From Paenibacillus tundrae (GTDB taxonomy: Bacteria > Bacillota > Bacilli > Paenibacillales > Paenibacillaceae): a DNA stretch of 64,000 bases. The translations under genes were made by a program, and so were the position numbers. The stretch spans positions 4,526,001-4,590,000 of the forward strand of contig NZ_CP145605.1 in NCBI RefSeq assembly GCF_036884255.1, given 5' to 3'. Shown piece by piece: positions 34,989-44,958 of the stretch. The notes beneath the pieces were generated by a model. It had not been told where the DNA came from, did not search any database, and worked only from the letters and a program-made list of their open reading frames with translations. Position 1 is the first letter of the stretch; each line of letters begins with the position of its first letter.

Positions 34989-37064
34989 TTACCACACTAA
35001 TTTAGAGAAATCAGCGAATTGTTTCAGGTCACGATCAATTGTGGCAAGGAGCGCCAAACGGTTAGCACGTACAGCTTCATCCTCCGCCATTACCATAACG
35101 GAATCAAAGAATACGGTAATTGCCTCTTTCCAAGCTGAAGCAATGGCAAGAGCCTCTGCAGCGGCATGTTTAGACAATGCTTGGCGATACTCTTCACTCG
35201 TTTTGCTCCAAGCTTCATGCAGCTGGCGTTCTCCTTCTTCTACGAACAATTCAGGATGAACAGAAGCATTGGATGCTTTGGCAGCCAAATTCCCCACACG
35301 GTTGAACGATTCAACCGTTGTTTTGAATACATCTCCGGTTTGAACAGCCGCCATCAACGCTTCACCCTTAGGGACAATAGCACTAATATCATCGAAGCCA
35401 GAAGAGATCACTGCATCAACCACATCGTATCTCACCGTATCGGATAGCAATTTTTTCACACGAAGCCCGAAGAAGTCCTGCAAGTCTTTACGCACTTCCT
35501 CGTCTGCACGTTTCAACAGATTCATCTGAGCGTGTACTTCAAGTGCAACTCCGAATACGTCTGACAATGTCAACGGAAGCTGATGATCAAGCAGAATCTG
35601 CACGATTCCTGCAGCCTGACGACGAAGCGCGTACGGATCTTGCGAACCTGTTGGAATGATGTTGATGGAGAAACAGCCTACAATCGTGTCCATTTTGTCC
35701 GCAGCGCTCACAATCGCACCGATCAGTGAAGCCGGAGATTGATCTCCAGCAAAACGTGGCTGATAGTGTTCAAATACGGCTTTGGCCACATCTTCTTTTT
35801 CGTTAGCTTTGCGTGCGTAATCCTCACCCATAACACCTTGCAATTCTGGGAACTCACCAACCATCAGGGTAACGAGATCGAATTTGCAGATATCCGCAGC
35901 ACGGCTAACCGATTCCGCTACTGCATTCGACACCTGCAGCTTAGCTGCCAGAGCATCTGCAATTTTGCGAATACGGCGAACTTTATCACCAACAGTACCT
36001 AGCTCTTCCTGGAACACGATTGTTTCCAGCTTAGATAGTGCGTCTTTGATCTCTAGCTTTTGATCTTCTTCATAGAAGAATTTCGCATCCGAAAGTCTTG
36101 CACGCAATACTTTTTCGTTCCCTTTGGCAATGACCTCCAGTGAATCCGCACCACCATTACGAACGGTAACGAAATATGGAAGCAATTGTCCCTCACTGTC
36201 AAGCACAGGGAAGTAACGTTGGTGCTCTCTCATAGATGTAATCAGAACATCCTGAGGAATATTTAAGAATGAAGAGTCGAATGTGCCAAATAGCACGGTT
36301 GGCGTCTCAACTAAGAAGAGTACTTCTTCAAGAAGATCTTCTTTGATGCCAATACTCCATTTTTTTTCAGCAGCGAGCGCTTCGATCTGGGAGACAATCA
36401 TCTGTTCACGTTCAGCGATGTCTATAATGACATGCTCAGAACGAAGAGTCTCTACGTAAGAAGAAGCACTGCTAATTACGGTATCCTTACCCAAGAAGCG
36501 ATGTCCACGAGTAACATTTCCAGACTGCACACCTGCTACTTCAAGCTCAATGACTTCACTACCGAACAATGCAACAATCCAACGAATTGGACGGACAAAT
36601 TTGAAATCGTAGGAAGCCCAACGCATGAATTTAGGGAACGTCATCGCATGCAGGATAGACAACAGGCCTTCACCGATTACAGAGGAGGTTTCCACCCCTT
36701 TACTGCTCTTCGTTGCATAGATGTACTCTACGCCACCAAGTTCCTTAAATGTGAATTGTTCTGGGTCTACACCCTGGCTACGAGCAAAACCTAAAGCTGC
36801 TTTGCTCCAGTTACCGCTCTCGTCCAATGCAATTTTACGCGAAGGTCCCTTGACTTCTTCCTCCACGTCCTCTTGCTTCTCAGCTACTCCTTGAATCAAT
36901 ACAGCCAATCTGCGTGGCGTTGCATAGGCATTCACTTCACCGTAAGTAATACGAGATGCGTCCAACCATTTCACAACACGCTCCTGTAACTGCTCTATCG
37001 CACCGCGCATGAAACGAGCTGGGACTTCTTCAAGACCAATTTCAAATAATAGATCCTTAGACAT
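34989..37064 (-). CDS. glyS: Glycyl-tRNA synthetase beta subunit
   Basis: Beta subunit of the heterotetrameric bacterial glycyl-tRNA synthetase, needed for tRNA recognition. 691 residues with N-terminal [11 protein letters not shown], a mid-protein HD-like segment, and a C-terminal anticodon-binding domain (about 560-691). AGGGGGAG precedes the ATG, and the gene overlaps glyQ by eight bases, so the subunits are translated together. Expression is presumably controlled by the upstream T-box. Confidence 0.95.
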   Translation of the reverse strand: MSKDLLFEIGLEEVPARFMRGAIEQLQERVVKWLDASRITYGEVNAYATPRRLAVLIQGVAEKQEDVEEEVKGPSRKIALDESGNWSKAALGFARSQGVDPEQFTFKELGGVEYIYATKSSKGVETSSVIGEGLLSILHAMTFPKFMRWASYDFKFVRPIRWIVALFGSEVIELEVAGVQSGNVTRGHRFLGKDTVISSASSYVETLRSEHVIIDIAEREQMIVSQIEALAAEKKWSIGIKEDLLEEVLFLVETPTVLFGTFDSSFLNIPQDVLITSMREHQRYFPVLDSEGQLLPYFVTVRNGGADSLEVIAKGNEKVLRARLSDAKFFYEEDQKLEIKDALSKLETIVFQEELGTVGDKVRRIRKIADALAAKLQVSNAVAESVSRAADICKFDLVTLMVGEFPELQGVMGEDYARKANEKEDVAKAVFEHYQPRFAGDQSPASLIGAIVSAADKMDTIVGCFSINIIPTGSQDPYALRRQAAGIVQILLDHQLPLTLSDVFGVALEVHAQMNLLKRADEEVRKDLQDFFGLRVKKLLSDTVRYDVVDAVISSGFDDISAIVPKGEALMAAVQTGDVFKTTVESFNRVGNLAAKASNASVHPELFVEEGERQLHEAWSKTSEEYRQALSKHAAAEALAIASAWKEAITVFFDSVMVMAEDEAVRANRLALLATIDRDLKQFADFSKLVW

Positions 37065-37944
37065 GCTCAGCTCCCCCTTTCTTAATCAGCGGGAAGCCAA
37101 GCTTCTCACGCTCTTCCATGTATGTGGCAGCCACTTGCCGAGCTAGATTACGAACACGTGTGATGTAACCTGTACGTTCTGTTACACTGATGGCGCCTCG
37201 AGCATCCAGCAAATTGAACGTATGTGAACATTTCAGCACATAGTCATATGCAGGGAATACCAGGTTTTGTGCCATTGCTTTATTTGCTTCTTCTTCATGC
37301 ATGTTGAAAAGCGTAAATAACATTTTCACGTCTGATACTTCAAATGTATATTTAGAATGCTCGAACTCTGGTTGACGGAATACATCACCATAGGTAATGC
37401 CTTCAACCCATTCCAGATCAAACACGTTTTCTTTATCTTGAATGTAAGAAGCAAGTCGCTCCATACCATACGTAATCTCAACAGCAACCGGATTCGTCTC
37501 GATTCCGCCTACCTGTTGGAAATACGTAAATTGGGTTATTTCCATACCATCCAGCCATACTTCCCAACCCAAACCTGCGCAACCAAGAGACGGATTCTCC
37601 CAGTTGTCTTCAACAAACCGAATGTCATGTTTGAGCGGATCAATACCTAGACGCTTCAAGCTCTCCAAATAAATCTCTTGAATATTGTCTGGAGAAGGTT
37701 TGATAATGACTTGGAATTGATGATGCTGATACAGACGGTTTGGATTTTCACCATAACGTCCATCCGATGGGCGACGGGAAGGCTCCACATAAGCTACTTT
37801 CCACGGCTCAGGTCCAAGTGAACGCAAAAAGGTCATTGGGTTCATCGTACCTGCCCCTTTTTCCGTATCATACGGCTGGACAATAATACAATTGTGCTCA
37901 GCCCAGAATTGTTGCAGCGTTAAAATCATCTGCTGAAAATTCAT
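37057..37944 (-). CDS. glyQ: Glycyl-tRNA synthetase alpha subunit
   Basis: Catalytic class II alpha subunit activating glycine. 295 residues beginning [10 protein letters not shown], with [26 protein letters not shown] and [13 protein letters not shown] at 37944 is chosen because AAAAGGAG lies seven bases upstream; the frame extends six codons further without support. Preceded by a glycine T-box leader with its own promoter; recO lies beyond that. Confidence 0.96.
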   Translation of the reverse strand: MNFQQMILTLQQFWAEHNCIIVQPYDTEKGAGTMNPMTFLRSLGPEPWKVAYVEPSRRPSDGRYGENPNRLYQHHQFQVIIKPSPDNIQEIYLESLKRLGIDPLKHDIRFVEDNWENPSLGCAGLGWEVWLDGMEITQFTYFQQVGGIETNPVAVEITYGMERLASYIQDKENVFDLEWVEGITYGDVFRQPEFEHSKYTFEVSDVKMLFTLFNMHEEEANKAMAQNLVFPAYDYVLKCSHTFNLLDARGAISVTERTGYITRVRNLARQVAATYMEEREKLGFPLIKKGGAEHV

Positions 37945-37992
37945 AATCATGCTCCTTTTCAATGGTTTGTTGGCAAGCTAGAACGGTTTAGA

Positions 37993-38279
37993 AAATAAAA
38001 AGCCCCCGTCCTACGCCTGTTATCCAGACGTAGGGACGAGAGCTATTCCCGCGGTTCCACCCTACTTGGCTCAAGGATTACAGGATAACCTGCTAAACTT
38101 AAGCCCACTTTTCCGTGTCCATTCATGCTCCCGAGTGCCCTTTCATAGACCAATTCATCCAGGCTTCCACCATCCCCGGCTCGCTCTATTATGATATTAG
38201 AGCTAATGCCCTCAATCATAAATTATAGAATCCTGTCTACTACTCTCTCGTTCAATGCATGTCTCCAAAAGAGAAATTA
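37993..38279 (-). promoter_or_regulatory. T-box riboswitch upstream of glyQS (glycine specifier GGC)
   Basis: Leader RNA that senses uncharged tRNA-Gly by codon-anticodon pairing and tRNA acceptor contact, deciding between terminator and antiterminator. On the minus strand: stem I with the AGTA-type motif; the distal part GAGCGAGCCGGGGATGGTGG; GAAAGGGCACTCGGGAGC, in which GGC at 38139-38137 is the likely specifier; the conserved T-box GGGTGGAACCGCGG; and a terminator stem CGTCCCTACG/CGTAGGACG with a T5 run. The specifier agrees with the downstream glycyl-tRNA synthetase. Confidence 0.93.
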
Positions 38280-38285
38280 TAGTTC

Positions 38286-38314
38286 ATCATATATAAAAAT
38301 AAGAATGAAGTCAA
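38286..38314 (-). promoter_or_regulatory. Sigma-A promoter of the glyQS T-box
   Basis: Minus-strand TTGACT (38314-38309), 17-base spacer, TATGAT (38291-38286). Transcription would start near 38279, at the 5' end of the T-box. Confidence 0.85.
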
Positions 38315-38342
38315 GTTGAATTTCATCACTTCTACAAACAAC

Positions 38343-39095
38343 TCAAATCCCGTACTTCTCCATTTGATCGAGAAAAGAACGGGACTTCAAATTCAAACCT
38401 AATTGGTGATCCATAAACGCGCGCATGATTTTTTTGAGCTCAGCTCGTGTTCCTTCGCTTACAGATATGTTACCCAGCCGTTGCAGATCAAACTGTGCAA
38501 ACAATCTCAGCAATTTTAGCGCCTTAGGGCTTACAGACATAGCAGGCGGATCAAAATGCTTACATGCACGGCATAAGACGCCCCCAAGTCTAGGACTCAC
38601 GAACAATTGCTCATCTGGTCGTTCCTGACCACAAGAGATACATTCATCCAGTGCAGGCCCGTAACCAGCCGATTGCAAAATTTTCATTTCGTATAAACTA
38701 GTCATGACGACTGGATCCTTATCTTCCTTTAATGCTTGGAGACAGGCTTTTAGTTGTTTAAACCAGAAGGTACCTGTCTCCTCATCCTGTAGCACGCGAT
38801 CAAGCAGCTCACACGCATAAGATGCATATGCAGCTTTGACCAGATCCTCACGCAGCTCATGGTATGACTCAATAATTTCGCCTGCATTCAAGTTTCCCAA
38901 GCCCGTGTTCCGAAAGTAAACGTACTGACCGAACGTAAACGGCTGCACAAGTGCAGCATGTCGACTTTTGGGCTTTTTGGCACCACGGACAAGTACACCT
39001 ACTTTTCCGCCGCTTTCGGTGCAAAGCGTAATAATTTTGTTTCCCTCGCCATAGTCCATGCTGCGGATGACAATCCCTTCCACCCTGTATAGCAT
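38343..39095 (-). CDS. recO: DNA repair protein RecO
   Basis: Mediator in the RecFOR pathway that loads RecA on SSB-coated DNA. 250 residues: N-terminal OB fold (about 1-80; V-E-G-I-V-I-R-S-M-D-Y-G-E), helical middle, and a zinc-binding C-terminal portion with C-I-S-C-G and L-C-R-A-C. The ATG has TTAGGTGA about 7 bases upstream. Downstream of yqzL and era in the conserved order. Confidence 0.93.
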   Translation of the reverse strand: MLYRVEGIVIRSMDYGEGNKIITLCTESGGKVGVLVRGAKKPKSRHAALVQPFTFGQYVYFRNTGLGNLNAGEIIESYHELREDLVKAAYASYACELLDRVLQDEETGTFWFKQLKACLQALKEDKDPVVMTSLYEMKILQSAGYGPALDECISCGQERPDEQLFVSPRLGGVLCRACKHFDPPAMSVSPKALKLLRLFAQFDLQRLGNISVSEGTRAELKKIMRAFMDHQLGLNLKSRSFLDQMEKYGI

Positions 39096-39128
39096 GCCTC
39101 GTCACCTAACCATTCTCGAATCCGCCAA

Positions 39129-39269
39129 TCAATGCTCGGCTTCTTCATCTTCAATCACTTCCCCTGCAATATCCGACTCTTGCTCCAATGAGCTGCATGC
39201 CTCGGCGTACAGTAAGTAGGATTCTACATCCCCCGTCATCGCAAAAACCTTCCACGAAAAATCTCGCAT
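39129..39269 (-). CDS. yqzL: YqzL family small protein
   Basis: A 46-residue protein M-R-D-F-S-W-K-V-F-A-M-T-G-D-V-E-S-Y-L-L followed by an acidic tail ending E-E-A-E-H. The start D-F-S-W-x-V-F-x-x-T-G matches the YqzL family found between era and recO in Bacillus. AGAGGATG lies about eight bases before the ATG. Too short for routine gene prediction but well supported by context. Unknown function. Confidence 0.8.
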   Translation of the reverse strand: MRDFSWKVFAMTGDVESYLLYAEACSSLEQESDIAGEVIEDEEAEH

Positions 39270-39373
39270 CGGAATTTCATCCTCTCTTCGGAAATGACGT
39301 GTGCATCTAGAAGATAGGATGGAGTCTTACAAGGTAAACTATGCGTTGCAATTACTGGATACAACTCGGATCA

Positions 39374-40273
39374 CTATTCACGACCAAAACCAAGGTCACG
39401 CAACACGCGATCCTGATTTCTCCAGTCCTTTTTCACCTTTACCCACAGATCCATAAAAATTTTGGAGCCTAACAGGTTCTGAATGTCCTGCCTAGCACGT
39501 TTACCGACTTCTTTGAGCAAGGCGCCTTGCTTGCCGATAATAATCCCTTTTTGTGAATCACGCTCAACAAAAATAACTGCCGAAATATAGACAACGCCAT
39601 TATCCTGCACCTTCATGTCCTCAATCGTTACCGCAATGGAGTGTGGCACTTCTTCACGAGTCATTTGCAGAATTTTCTCCCGAATCAGCTCAGCGCAAAC
39701 GAATTGTTCCGGGTGATCTGTCACCTGATCCTCAGGGTAGTATTGCGGACCTTCTGGCAGATAATTACTGATCTGCTCCAGCAATGTATTCACGTTACTG
39801 CCTAGCTTAGCGGATACAGGAACAATCTCAGCAAAATCGTGAAGTTTACGATATTCCTCAATCAAAGGAAGTAACGCTTCAGGTTCAACTTTATCAATCT
39901 TGTTCATTACCAAAATGATTGGAGTGCGCACATTTTTTAATTGTTCTGCAATGTAACGATCTCCTCCACCCATGCCCTCAGAAGCATCAATCAGGAATAA
40001 CGCAGCTTCAACCTCGTGAAGTGTGTTCAGTGCAGTCTGATTCATGTAATCACCTAGTTTGGACTGACGCTTATGGATACCAGGCGTGTCTAGAAATACG
40101 ATCTGCTGCTGCTCCGAAGTATATACACCATGAATTTTATTACGTGTCGTTTGAGGCTTGTCCGACATAATGGCAATCTTCTGACCAATAACTTGATTCA
40201 TTAACGTCGATTTACCTACATTGGGGCGTCCAACGATGGCTACAAATCCGGATTTAAATGCTTGTTTTTTCAT
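39374..40273 (-). CDS. era: GTPase Era
   Basis: Ras-like GTPase that binds the 3' end of 16S rRNA during 30S assembly. 299 residues: G1 G-R-P-N-V-G-K-S (15-22), switch segment P-Q-T-T-R-N-K-I, G3 D-T-P-G-I-H, G4 N-K-I-D, G5 S-A-K, and C-terminal KH domain with [15 protein letters not shown] precedes the ATG. Between yqzL and cdd. Confidence 0.97.
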   Translation of the reverse strand: MKKQAFKSGFVAIVGRPNVGKSTLMNQVIGQKIAIMSDKPQTTRNKIHGVYTSEQQQIVFLDTPGIHKRQSKLGDYMNQTALNTLHEVEAALFLIDASEGMGGGDRYIAEQLKNVRTPIILVMNKIDKVEPEALLPLIEEYRKLHDFAEIVPVSAKLGSNVNTLLEQISNYLPEGPQYYPEDQVTDHPEQFVCAELIREKILQMTREEVPHSIAVTIEDMKVQDNGVVYISAVIFVERDSQKGIIIGKQGALLKEVGKRARQDIQNLLGSKIFMDLWVKVKKDWRNQDRVLRDLGFGRE

Positions 40274-40312
40274 ATGTTCCTCCTCAGGCGCCTAGGCCTG
40301 GAATGTAATGGT

Positions 40313-40726
40313 TTATTTTTGAGACGAATTCAGATCGGATGGCCCAAAAGCATAAGGAATCAATTCTGCAACCGTAGTTTCGCGCAGGTCACCTTTCATG
40401 TTTCCAAGAATAACCTTCATGTCTGGTTCGCACAATTCGAACATTACCTGACGGCATACTCCACATGGTGCAATCGGATCATCCGTGTCACCTACAATAG
40501 CAATGGCTTTGAAGCTCCGCGGCTGCTGGCCACCTGCAATCGCACTAAAAAGTGCTGTTCGTTCAGCACAGTTTCCAGGCGTATACGCAGCATTTTCAAT
40601 ATTACATCCATGGTGCACATTACCTTCTTGATCAAGCAATGCCGCGCCTACACCGAAATGCGAATAAGGGATGTACGCTTTGGTACGCGCCTTAATCGCT
40701 TCCTGCATCAGCAGTCCGTTATCCAT
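40313..40726 (-). CDS. cdd: Cytidine deaminase
   Basis: Deaminates cytidine and deoxycytidine in pyrimidine salvage. 137 residues with substrate segment Y-S-H-F-G-V-G-A-A, active-site H-G-C-N-I-E-N-A-A-Y (His-Ala-Glu type zinc motif: here Cys-Asn-Ile-Glu), C-A-E-R-T-A and zinc cysteines P-C-G-V-C-R-Q. AAGGGAGAG before the ATG. Located between era and dgkA as in B. subtilis. Confidence 0.94.
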   Translation of the reverse strand: MDNGLLMQEAIKARTKAYIPYSHFGVGAALLDQEGNVHHGCNIENAAYTPGNCAERTALFSAIAGGQQPRSFKAIAIVGDTDDPIAPCGVCRQVMFELCEPDMKVILGNMKGDLRETTVAELIPYAFGPSDLNSSQK

Positions 40727-40786
40727 ACTTATTTCTCTCCCTTAGGTCATATAAAGCTACGCTCTATAAATTAAATTCAAATTCAA

Positions 40787-41173
40787 CTACATCCAAAAAA
40801 ACGAATGCAATCCTAACCAGTTCAGCACAGGTTCAAAGAATACAACACACCCAATAATGACAGCGAATACCGCAGCCAGAAGTACAGCTCCAGCCGCGGT
40901 ATCCTTCGCCGCTTTGGCAAGCGGGTGAATATCCGGATGTGCGAGATCAACCGCAGCTTCCACAGCAGTGTTCATTAATTCGGTCACCAGTACCAAAAAA
41001 ATGGCTGTCAAAACAAACATCCAATCTGTTCTGGAAATTCCGAAAAAAAATCCAGCTGCACACATGATGAGAGCTACTCCTGTATGGACTCTTACATTCC
41101 TCTGAGTTCGGAAGCCGTATGCAATTCCTTCCGCTGCATTGCGGAACACTAGACCCCAGGAGCGCCGCTTCAT
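40787..41173 (-). CDS. dgkA: Undecaprenol/diacylglycerol kinase DgkA-type
   Basis: Small trimeric membrane kinase that phosphorylates undecaprenol in Gram-positives. 128 residues with three membrane segments (about 31-48, 54-75 and 100-118) and the family motif E-L-M-N-T-A-V-E (about residue 65). The first codon overlaps the last base of the ybeY stop. Within the ybeY-dgkA-cdd-era order. Confidence 0.93.
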   Translation of the reverse strand: MKRRSWGLVFRNAAEGIAYGFRTQRNVRVHTGVALIMCAAGFFFGISRTDWMFVLTAIFLVLVTELMNTAVEAAVDLAHPDIHPLAKAAKDTAAGAVLLAAVFAVIIGCVVFFEPVLNWLGLHSFFWM

Positions 41174-41670
41174 TATCGTGTCAACCCGGCCTGAGCCAAT
41201 ACAGCTTCCTGCTTACCCATCATCTCAGCCTCACTGGCCTCATCCTGATGGTCATAGCCAAGCAGGTGTAAAAATCCGTGGACAAACAGGAAGCCTAGTT
41301 CGCGTTCAAAGGAATGCCCGTACTCTTCACTTTGCAGAATGGTACGTGGAACGGAGATGATAATGTCCCCCAGTACATCTGGCATTTCTTCCATTTCCTC
41401 ATCTTCGTCCAGTTCATAAACGATATCCAGTTCTTCATCCACAGTCTCATTCATCGCGAATGACAATACATCTGTTGGACGGTCGATCCCACGATAATCC
41501 CGGTTCAACTCATGGATCTGCTCATCATCTACAAATGTCAGAGCTACTTCTCCTTCAGCAACACCTTCGGCTTCCCCTGCAAGGTTGAGCAATTGCTCCA
41601 ACATCGCGATCATAGGCTCTGTAATTTCTTTATCCTGTTGTTCATTATTCCATGCCAGGTTAAGACTCAT
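41173..41670 (-). CDS. ybeY: Endoribonuclease YbeY
   Basis: Zinc endoribonuclease involved in 16S rRNA maturation and ribosome quality control. 165 residues; zinc site H-G-F-L-H-L-L-G-Y-D-H (His131, His135, His141) is complete. Also R-P-T-D-V-L-S-F-A-M near residue 64, and a variable acidic stretch (D-E-D-E-E-M-E-E-M). ATG follows AGGAG by nine bases. Downstream of pgpH, upstream of dgkA. Confidence 0.95.
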   Translation of the reverse strand: MSLNLAWNNEQQDKEITEPMIAMLEQLLNLAGEAEGVAEGEVALTFVDDEQIHELNRDYRGIDRPTDVLSFAMNETVDEELDIVYELDEDEEMEEMPDVLGDIIISVPRTILQSEEYGHSFERELGFLFVHGFLHLLGYDHQDEASEAEMMGKQEAVLAQAGLTR

Positions 41671-41714
41671 TCTTTCATAACTCCTGTCTACTGATTATTA
41701 GAGGTTTTATTCAA

Positions 41715-43964
41715 TTAACCTGCTTCGGGTGAAGTAGGTTTTGGTTTCTTCATTTCCTCTGGATATTCGATCCGGGAGTGGAAAATGCCCATTACCGTTT
41801 CTTTCAGAGTTTTGGCAACAATATCAAGTTCCCGCATCGTTAGATCACAATCATTAAACTGATGATCGTCCAATCTACCCTTGATAATCTTCTCAATCAT
41901 GGACTCCACTTGCTCTACCGTCGGTTTACGCAGCGAACGAACAGCCGCTTCCACACTATCTGCTATACCAACAATCGCAGATTCTTTGGATTGAGCTTTC
42001 GGCCCTGGATAACGGAAATCCTCTTCCGTAAAATCAGGCTCGATCCCCGCTTCTTCAGCCTGCCTTAATGCCTTATGGTAGAAGAAGTGAAGGAATGTTG
42101 TCCCATGATGCTGTTCCGCTATATCGCGAATCGGTCTGGGCAGCTTGTAATCCTTCTGCATTTCCACTCCATCTCTAGCATGAGCAACGATGATCGACTT
42201 ACTCAACTTCGGATCAATGGAATCATGAGGATTCTCCATATTATTTTGGTTTTCAATAAAATAAATAGGTCGCTTCGTCTTCCCGATATCATGATAATAC
42301 GATCCGACACGACAGAGCAGTCCGTTAGCTCCGATCGCTTCAGCCGCAGCCTCTGACAGATTGCCCACCATGACGCTGTGATGATACGTGCCTGGCGTTT
42401 CTGTCAACAGTTTGCGTAACAACGGATGATTTGGATTGGATAGCTCCACAAGTTTGAGAGCAGACAAGATGCCAAACGATGTTTCAAAGAATGGCATAAG
42501 TCCAATGACAAGTATAGCGGTTAACACACCACCAGCAAAGGCGAAACCTACCCCATACAATGTCGTTGTGCGATTCCAGTCACCTGTGTCGATTAAAGCG
42601 AGTGTGAAAACAGCAATGGAGCCAAAGAGACATACCATAATGGCACCCTTTAAGATCGTTGAGCGCTGACTGGCCTTATGGGTGGCAAAAATAGCAACAA
42701 AGGAAACCAATACAGCGAAGAAGCCAAATTCGAAGTCAAAAATCTGACCCTGATGTGTATTAAGAATGATACTTGAGAGCATGCCAATGATTATGGAACA
42801 TACAAAAGCAAGCGAAGTATCCAGTAGCAAAGCAATCAACATCGCACCCACAGCAACCGGTGCAAGGAATCCTACATACGACTGTTCGTTTGTCTGGATG
42901 AATGCGGTCACATGCATAACTACAATCGTAATAATGAATATAAGGACAAGCATTAGCAGCTGTGCATTGTTGTATTTAAAATGTGTGCCGCTACATTGCT
43001 GAATATACATGAGAATCGCCGCTGATAACAGACAGGACAGCATGAGCAATCCAAGTTGCGGCCAATAATTCACATCATTTTTCAACAAATCATTCTCATC
43101 CAGCAGTGCATACATCTCAGGGGTGATTATTTCCCCTTTGGCTACTAGGGTATCTCCTTGCTTGATAAACACGGTTTGCGTGTTCTCACGAGCCTGTACC
43201 TTCGCTTCTTTGGTGCCCTCTTCATCGTAGAAACGATTGGACGTTAGAACAAGTCGTCCTAGCTCCTGCACAACCTCACGCTGTGTACGTTTGCTAAGCG
43301 AACTGACACTAACCATCTCGGCGACTTTCGCACGAGCCGTTGTTGCATCACTGATCTGATCCGTCATTAGTCTAGAGACAATGTCCCGTGCAACAGATTT
43401 CATCTCCTGAATATCATCCGACGTGAGACGAGATATTTTGATATATGTCTCTTCCGGGATCCGGTAGCTTTGCTCCTGTACTACATTTCTGATTTCTTCC
43501 AGTAACGTTTCGGAGTATGTACCTGACTTCCGGTTATTGTTGATAAAATTGGACACAAAATCCTTCTGACGCTGCGGAATTTCTTCCCGGTAAATGTCAA
43601 TCTTATCTTGACTTGATATCTGATCATCCTGATTCAATCGGTCAATACGATCAAGTAATGTCGTCATTAGATTCTCATTGCGCATCTGCACAATTTGATA
43701 AATAGGCTGCACACGTTCGGCGGCTTCTTCTTGCGCTTTTAGCGTAGCTTTATTGTTTGGAATCTGCATAGGTGCAGCAATATCCACTTCACTGCGTGTC
43801 CCCTCCTGAATATCGTACCGCTCAGGAAGCAGCTTGGGAGCTAGGCTCACGAAGAAGAGAATCACCAGAAACAAAAACAGAAGATAGCGTGCCCACACGC
43901 TATACTTCCATCCTGTAGCTCTATTCTGAAAAGATTTGCCTTTTGACAGTTCCTTAGAGGTCAC
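41715..43964 (-). CDS. pgpH: 7TM receptor with HD hydrolase domain (PgpH, c-di-AMP phosphodiesterase)
   Basis: Membrane phosphodiesterase hydrolysing cyclic di-AMP. From the GTG at 43964 the product is 749 residues: one N-terminal membrane segment, an extracytoplasmic domain (about 60-290), seven membrane helices (about 305-490), and a C-terminal HD domain with H-H-S, Y-Y-H-D-I-G-K and later H-H-G motifs. The GTG has AAAGGG ten bases upstream; a longer frame begins inside phoH. It starts 16 bases after the phoH stop and precedes ybeY, as in B. subtilis (yqfF). Confidence 0.92.
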   Translation of the reverse strand: MTSKELSKGKSFQNRATGWKYSVWARYLLFLFLVILFFVSLAPKLLPERYDIQEGTRSEVDIAAPMQIPNNKATLKAQEEAAERVQPIYQIVQMRNENLMTTLLDRIDRLNQDDQISSQDKIDIYREEIPQRQKDFVSNFINNNRKSGTYSETLLEEIRNVVQEQSYRIPEETYIKISRLTSDDIQEMKSVARDIVSRLMTDQISDATTARAKVAEMVSVSSLSKRTQREVVQELGRLVLTSNRFYDEEGTKEAKVQARENTQTVFIKQGDTLVAKGEIITPEMYALLDENDLLKNDVNYWPQLGLLMLSCLLSAAILMYIQQCSGTHFKYNNAQLLMLVLIFIITIVVMHVTAFIQTNEQSYVGFLAPVAVGAMLIALLLDTSLAFVCSIIIGMLSSIILNTHQGQIFDFEFGFFAVLVSFVAIFATHKASQRSTILKGAIMVCLFGSIAVFTLALIDTGDWNRTTTLYGVGFAFAGGVLTAILVIGLMPFFETSFGILSALKLVELSNPNHPLLRKLLTETPGTYHHSVMVGNLSEAAAEAIGANGLLCRVGSYYHDIGKTKRPIYFIENQNNMENPHDSIDPKLSKSIIVAHARDGVEMQKDYKLPRPIRDIAEQHHGTTFLHFFYHKALRQAEEAGIEPDFTEEDFRYPGPKAQSKESAIVGIADSVEAAVRSLRKPTVEQVESMIEKIIKGRLDDHQFNDCDLTMRELDIVAKTLKETVMGIFHSRIEYPEEMKKPKPTSPEAG

Positions 43965-43980
43965 CTTAGACAATCCCTTT

Positions 43981-44952
43981 CTATTCTTGATTTTCTGCGG
44001 CGTGGTTGTATGCAACGATAATTTTCTGAACGAGAGAGTGTCTTACAACATCTTGCTCTGCAAAGAACACAAATCCGATTTCTTCCACTTCATTCAGTAT
44101 CGCTTTTGCTTCAACTAATCCAGATTTCTTGCCGCGGGGTAAATCAATTTGTGTAACATCGCCGGTAATGACCATTTTGGAGCCAAAACCAAGACGGGTC
44201 AAAAACATTTTCATTTGTTCAGGCGTGGTGTTCTGGGCTTCATCCAAAATAATGAATGAATCATCAAGCGTACGTCCACGCATGTATGCCAAAGGTGCAA
44301 TTTCTATCAACCCTCGCTCTAGCGCTTTTGCTGTCTGCTCTTGTCCCATCACATCATATAATGCATCATACAGCGGACGTAAGTAAGGATCTACCTTCTC
44401 TTGCAAATCACCCGGGAGGAAGCCTAGGCTTTCACCAGCCTCAACCGCAGGTCTTGTAAGTACAATCCGCTTCACACTACCTTCCTTGAGCGCTGCTACA
44501 GCGAGCACGACCGCCAGATAGGTTTTACCTGTACCTGCAGGACCAATACCAAACACAACGTCCCGTTTCTTAATCGTAGTTACATAGTGCTTCTGTCCAA
44601 TCGTTTTTACCCGGATCGGCTTCCCTCGGTAGGTCGTTGTAATCTCACCCTTGAACAGGTCAAGAAGCTGGTCTGCACGCAGTTCCTTTGCTAGCTCAAT
44701 CGCGTATTTAACGTCCCTCTCAGTTAACACATATCCATTACGTACCAATTGCAATAATACATCAAATAACTGTTCTAGCGATTCTACGTTCTGTGCATTC
44801 CCGAAGATCACGATCTCCGCTTCACGGGATGAGATCTGAGCAGGAATCTCAGCTTCAATTAATTTCAGAAAAATATCTTGGGGTCCAAACAGAGATTGAC
44901 CCTCTCCCGCACTTTGGAGGGAGATTCGTATGCTGCGTGTTTGTTCTGACAA
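43981..44952 (-). CDS. phoH: PhoH-like ATPase (YbeZ/YqfG type)
   Basis: RNA-associated ATPase of the PhoH/YbeZ family, functionally tied to YbeY. 323 residues with Walker A G-P-A-G-T-G-K-T (137-144), and D-E-A-Q-N near residue 237. An N-terminal KH-like segment precedes it. TTG start at 44952 fits S-E-Q-T-R-S and AAGGAG about eleven bases upstream. Six bases after yqfD, leading into pgpH. This is a different family branch from the PIN-fused ylaK in the same window. Confidence 0.93.
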   Translation of the reverse strand: MSEQTRSIRISLQSAGEGQSLFGPQDIFLKLIEAEIPAQISSREAEIVIFGNAQNVESLEQLFDVLLQLVRNGYVLTERDVKYAIELAKELRADQLLDLFKGEITTTYRGKPIRVKTIGQKHYVTTIKKRDVVFGIGPAGTGKTYLAVVLAVAALKEGSVKRIVLTRPAVEAGESLGFLPGDLQEKVDPYLRPLYDALYDVMGQEQTAKALERGLIEIAPLAYMRGRTLDDSFIILDEAQNTTPEQMKMFLTRLGFGSKMVITGDVTQIDLPRGKKSGLVEAKAILNEVEEIGFVFFAEQDVVRHSLVQKIIVAYNHAAENQE

Positions 44953-44958
44953 ATAGCC

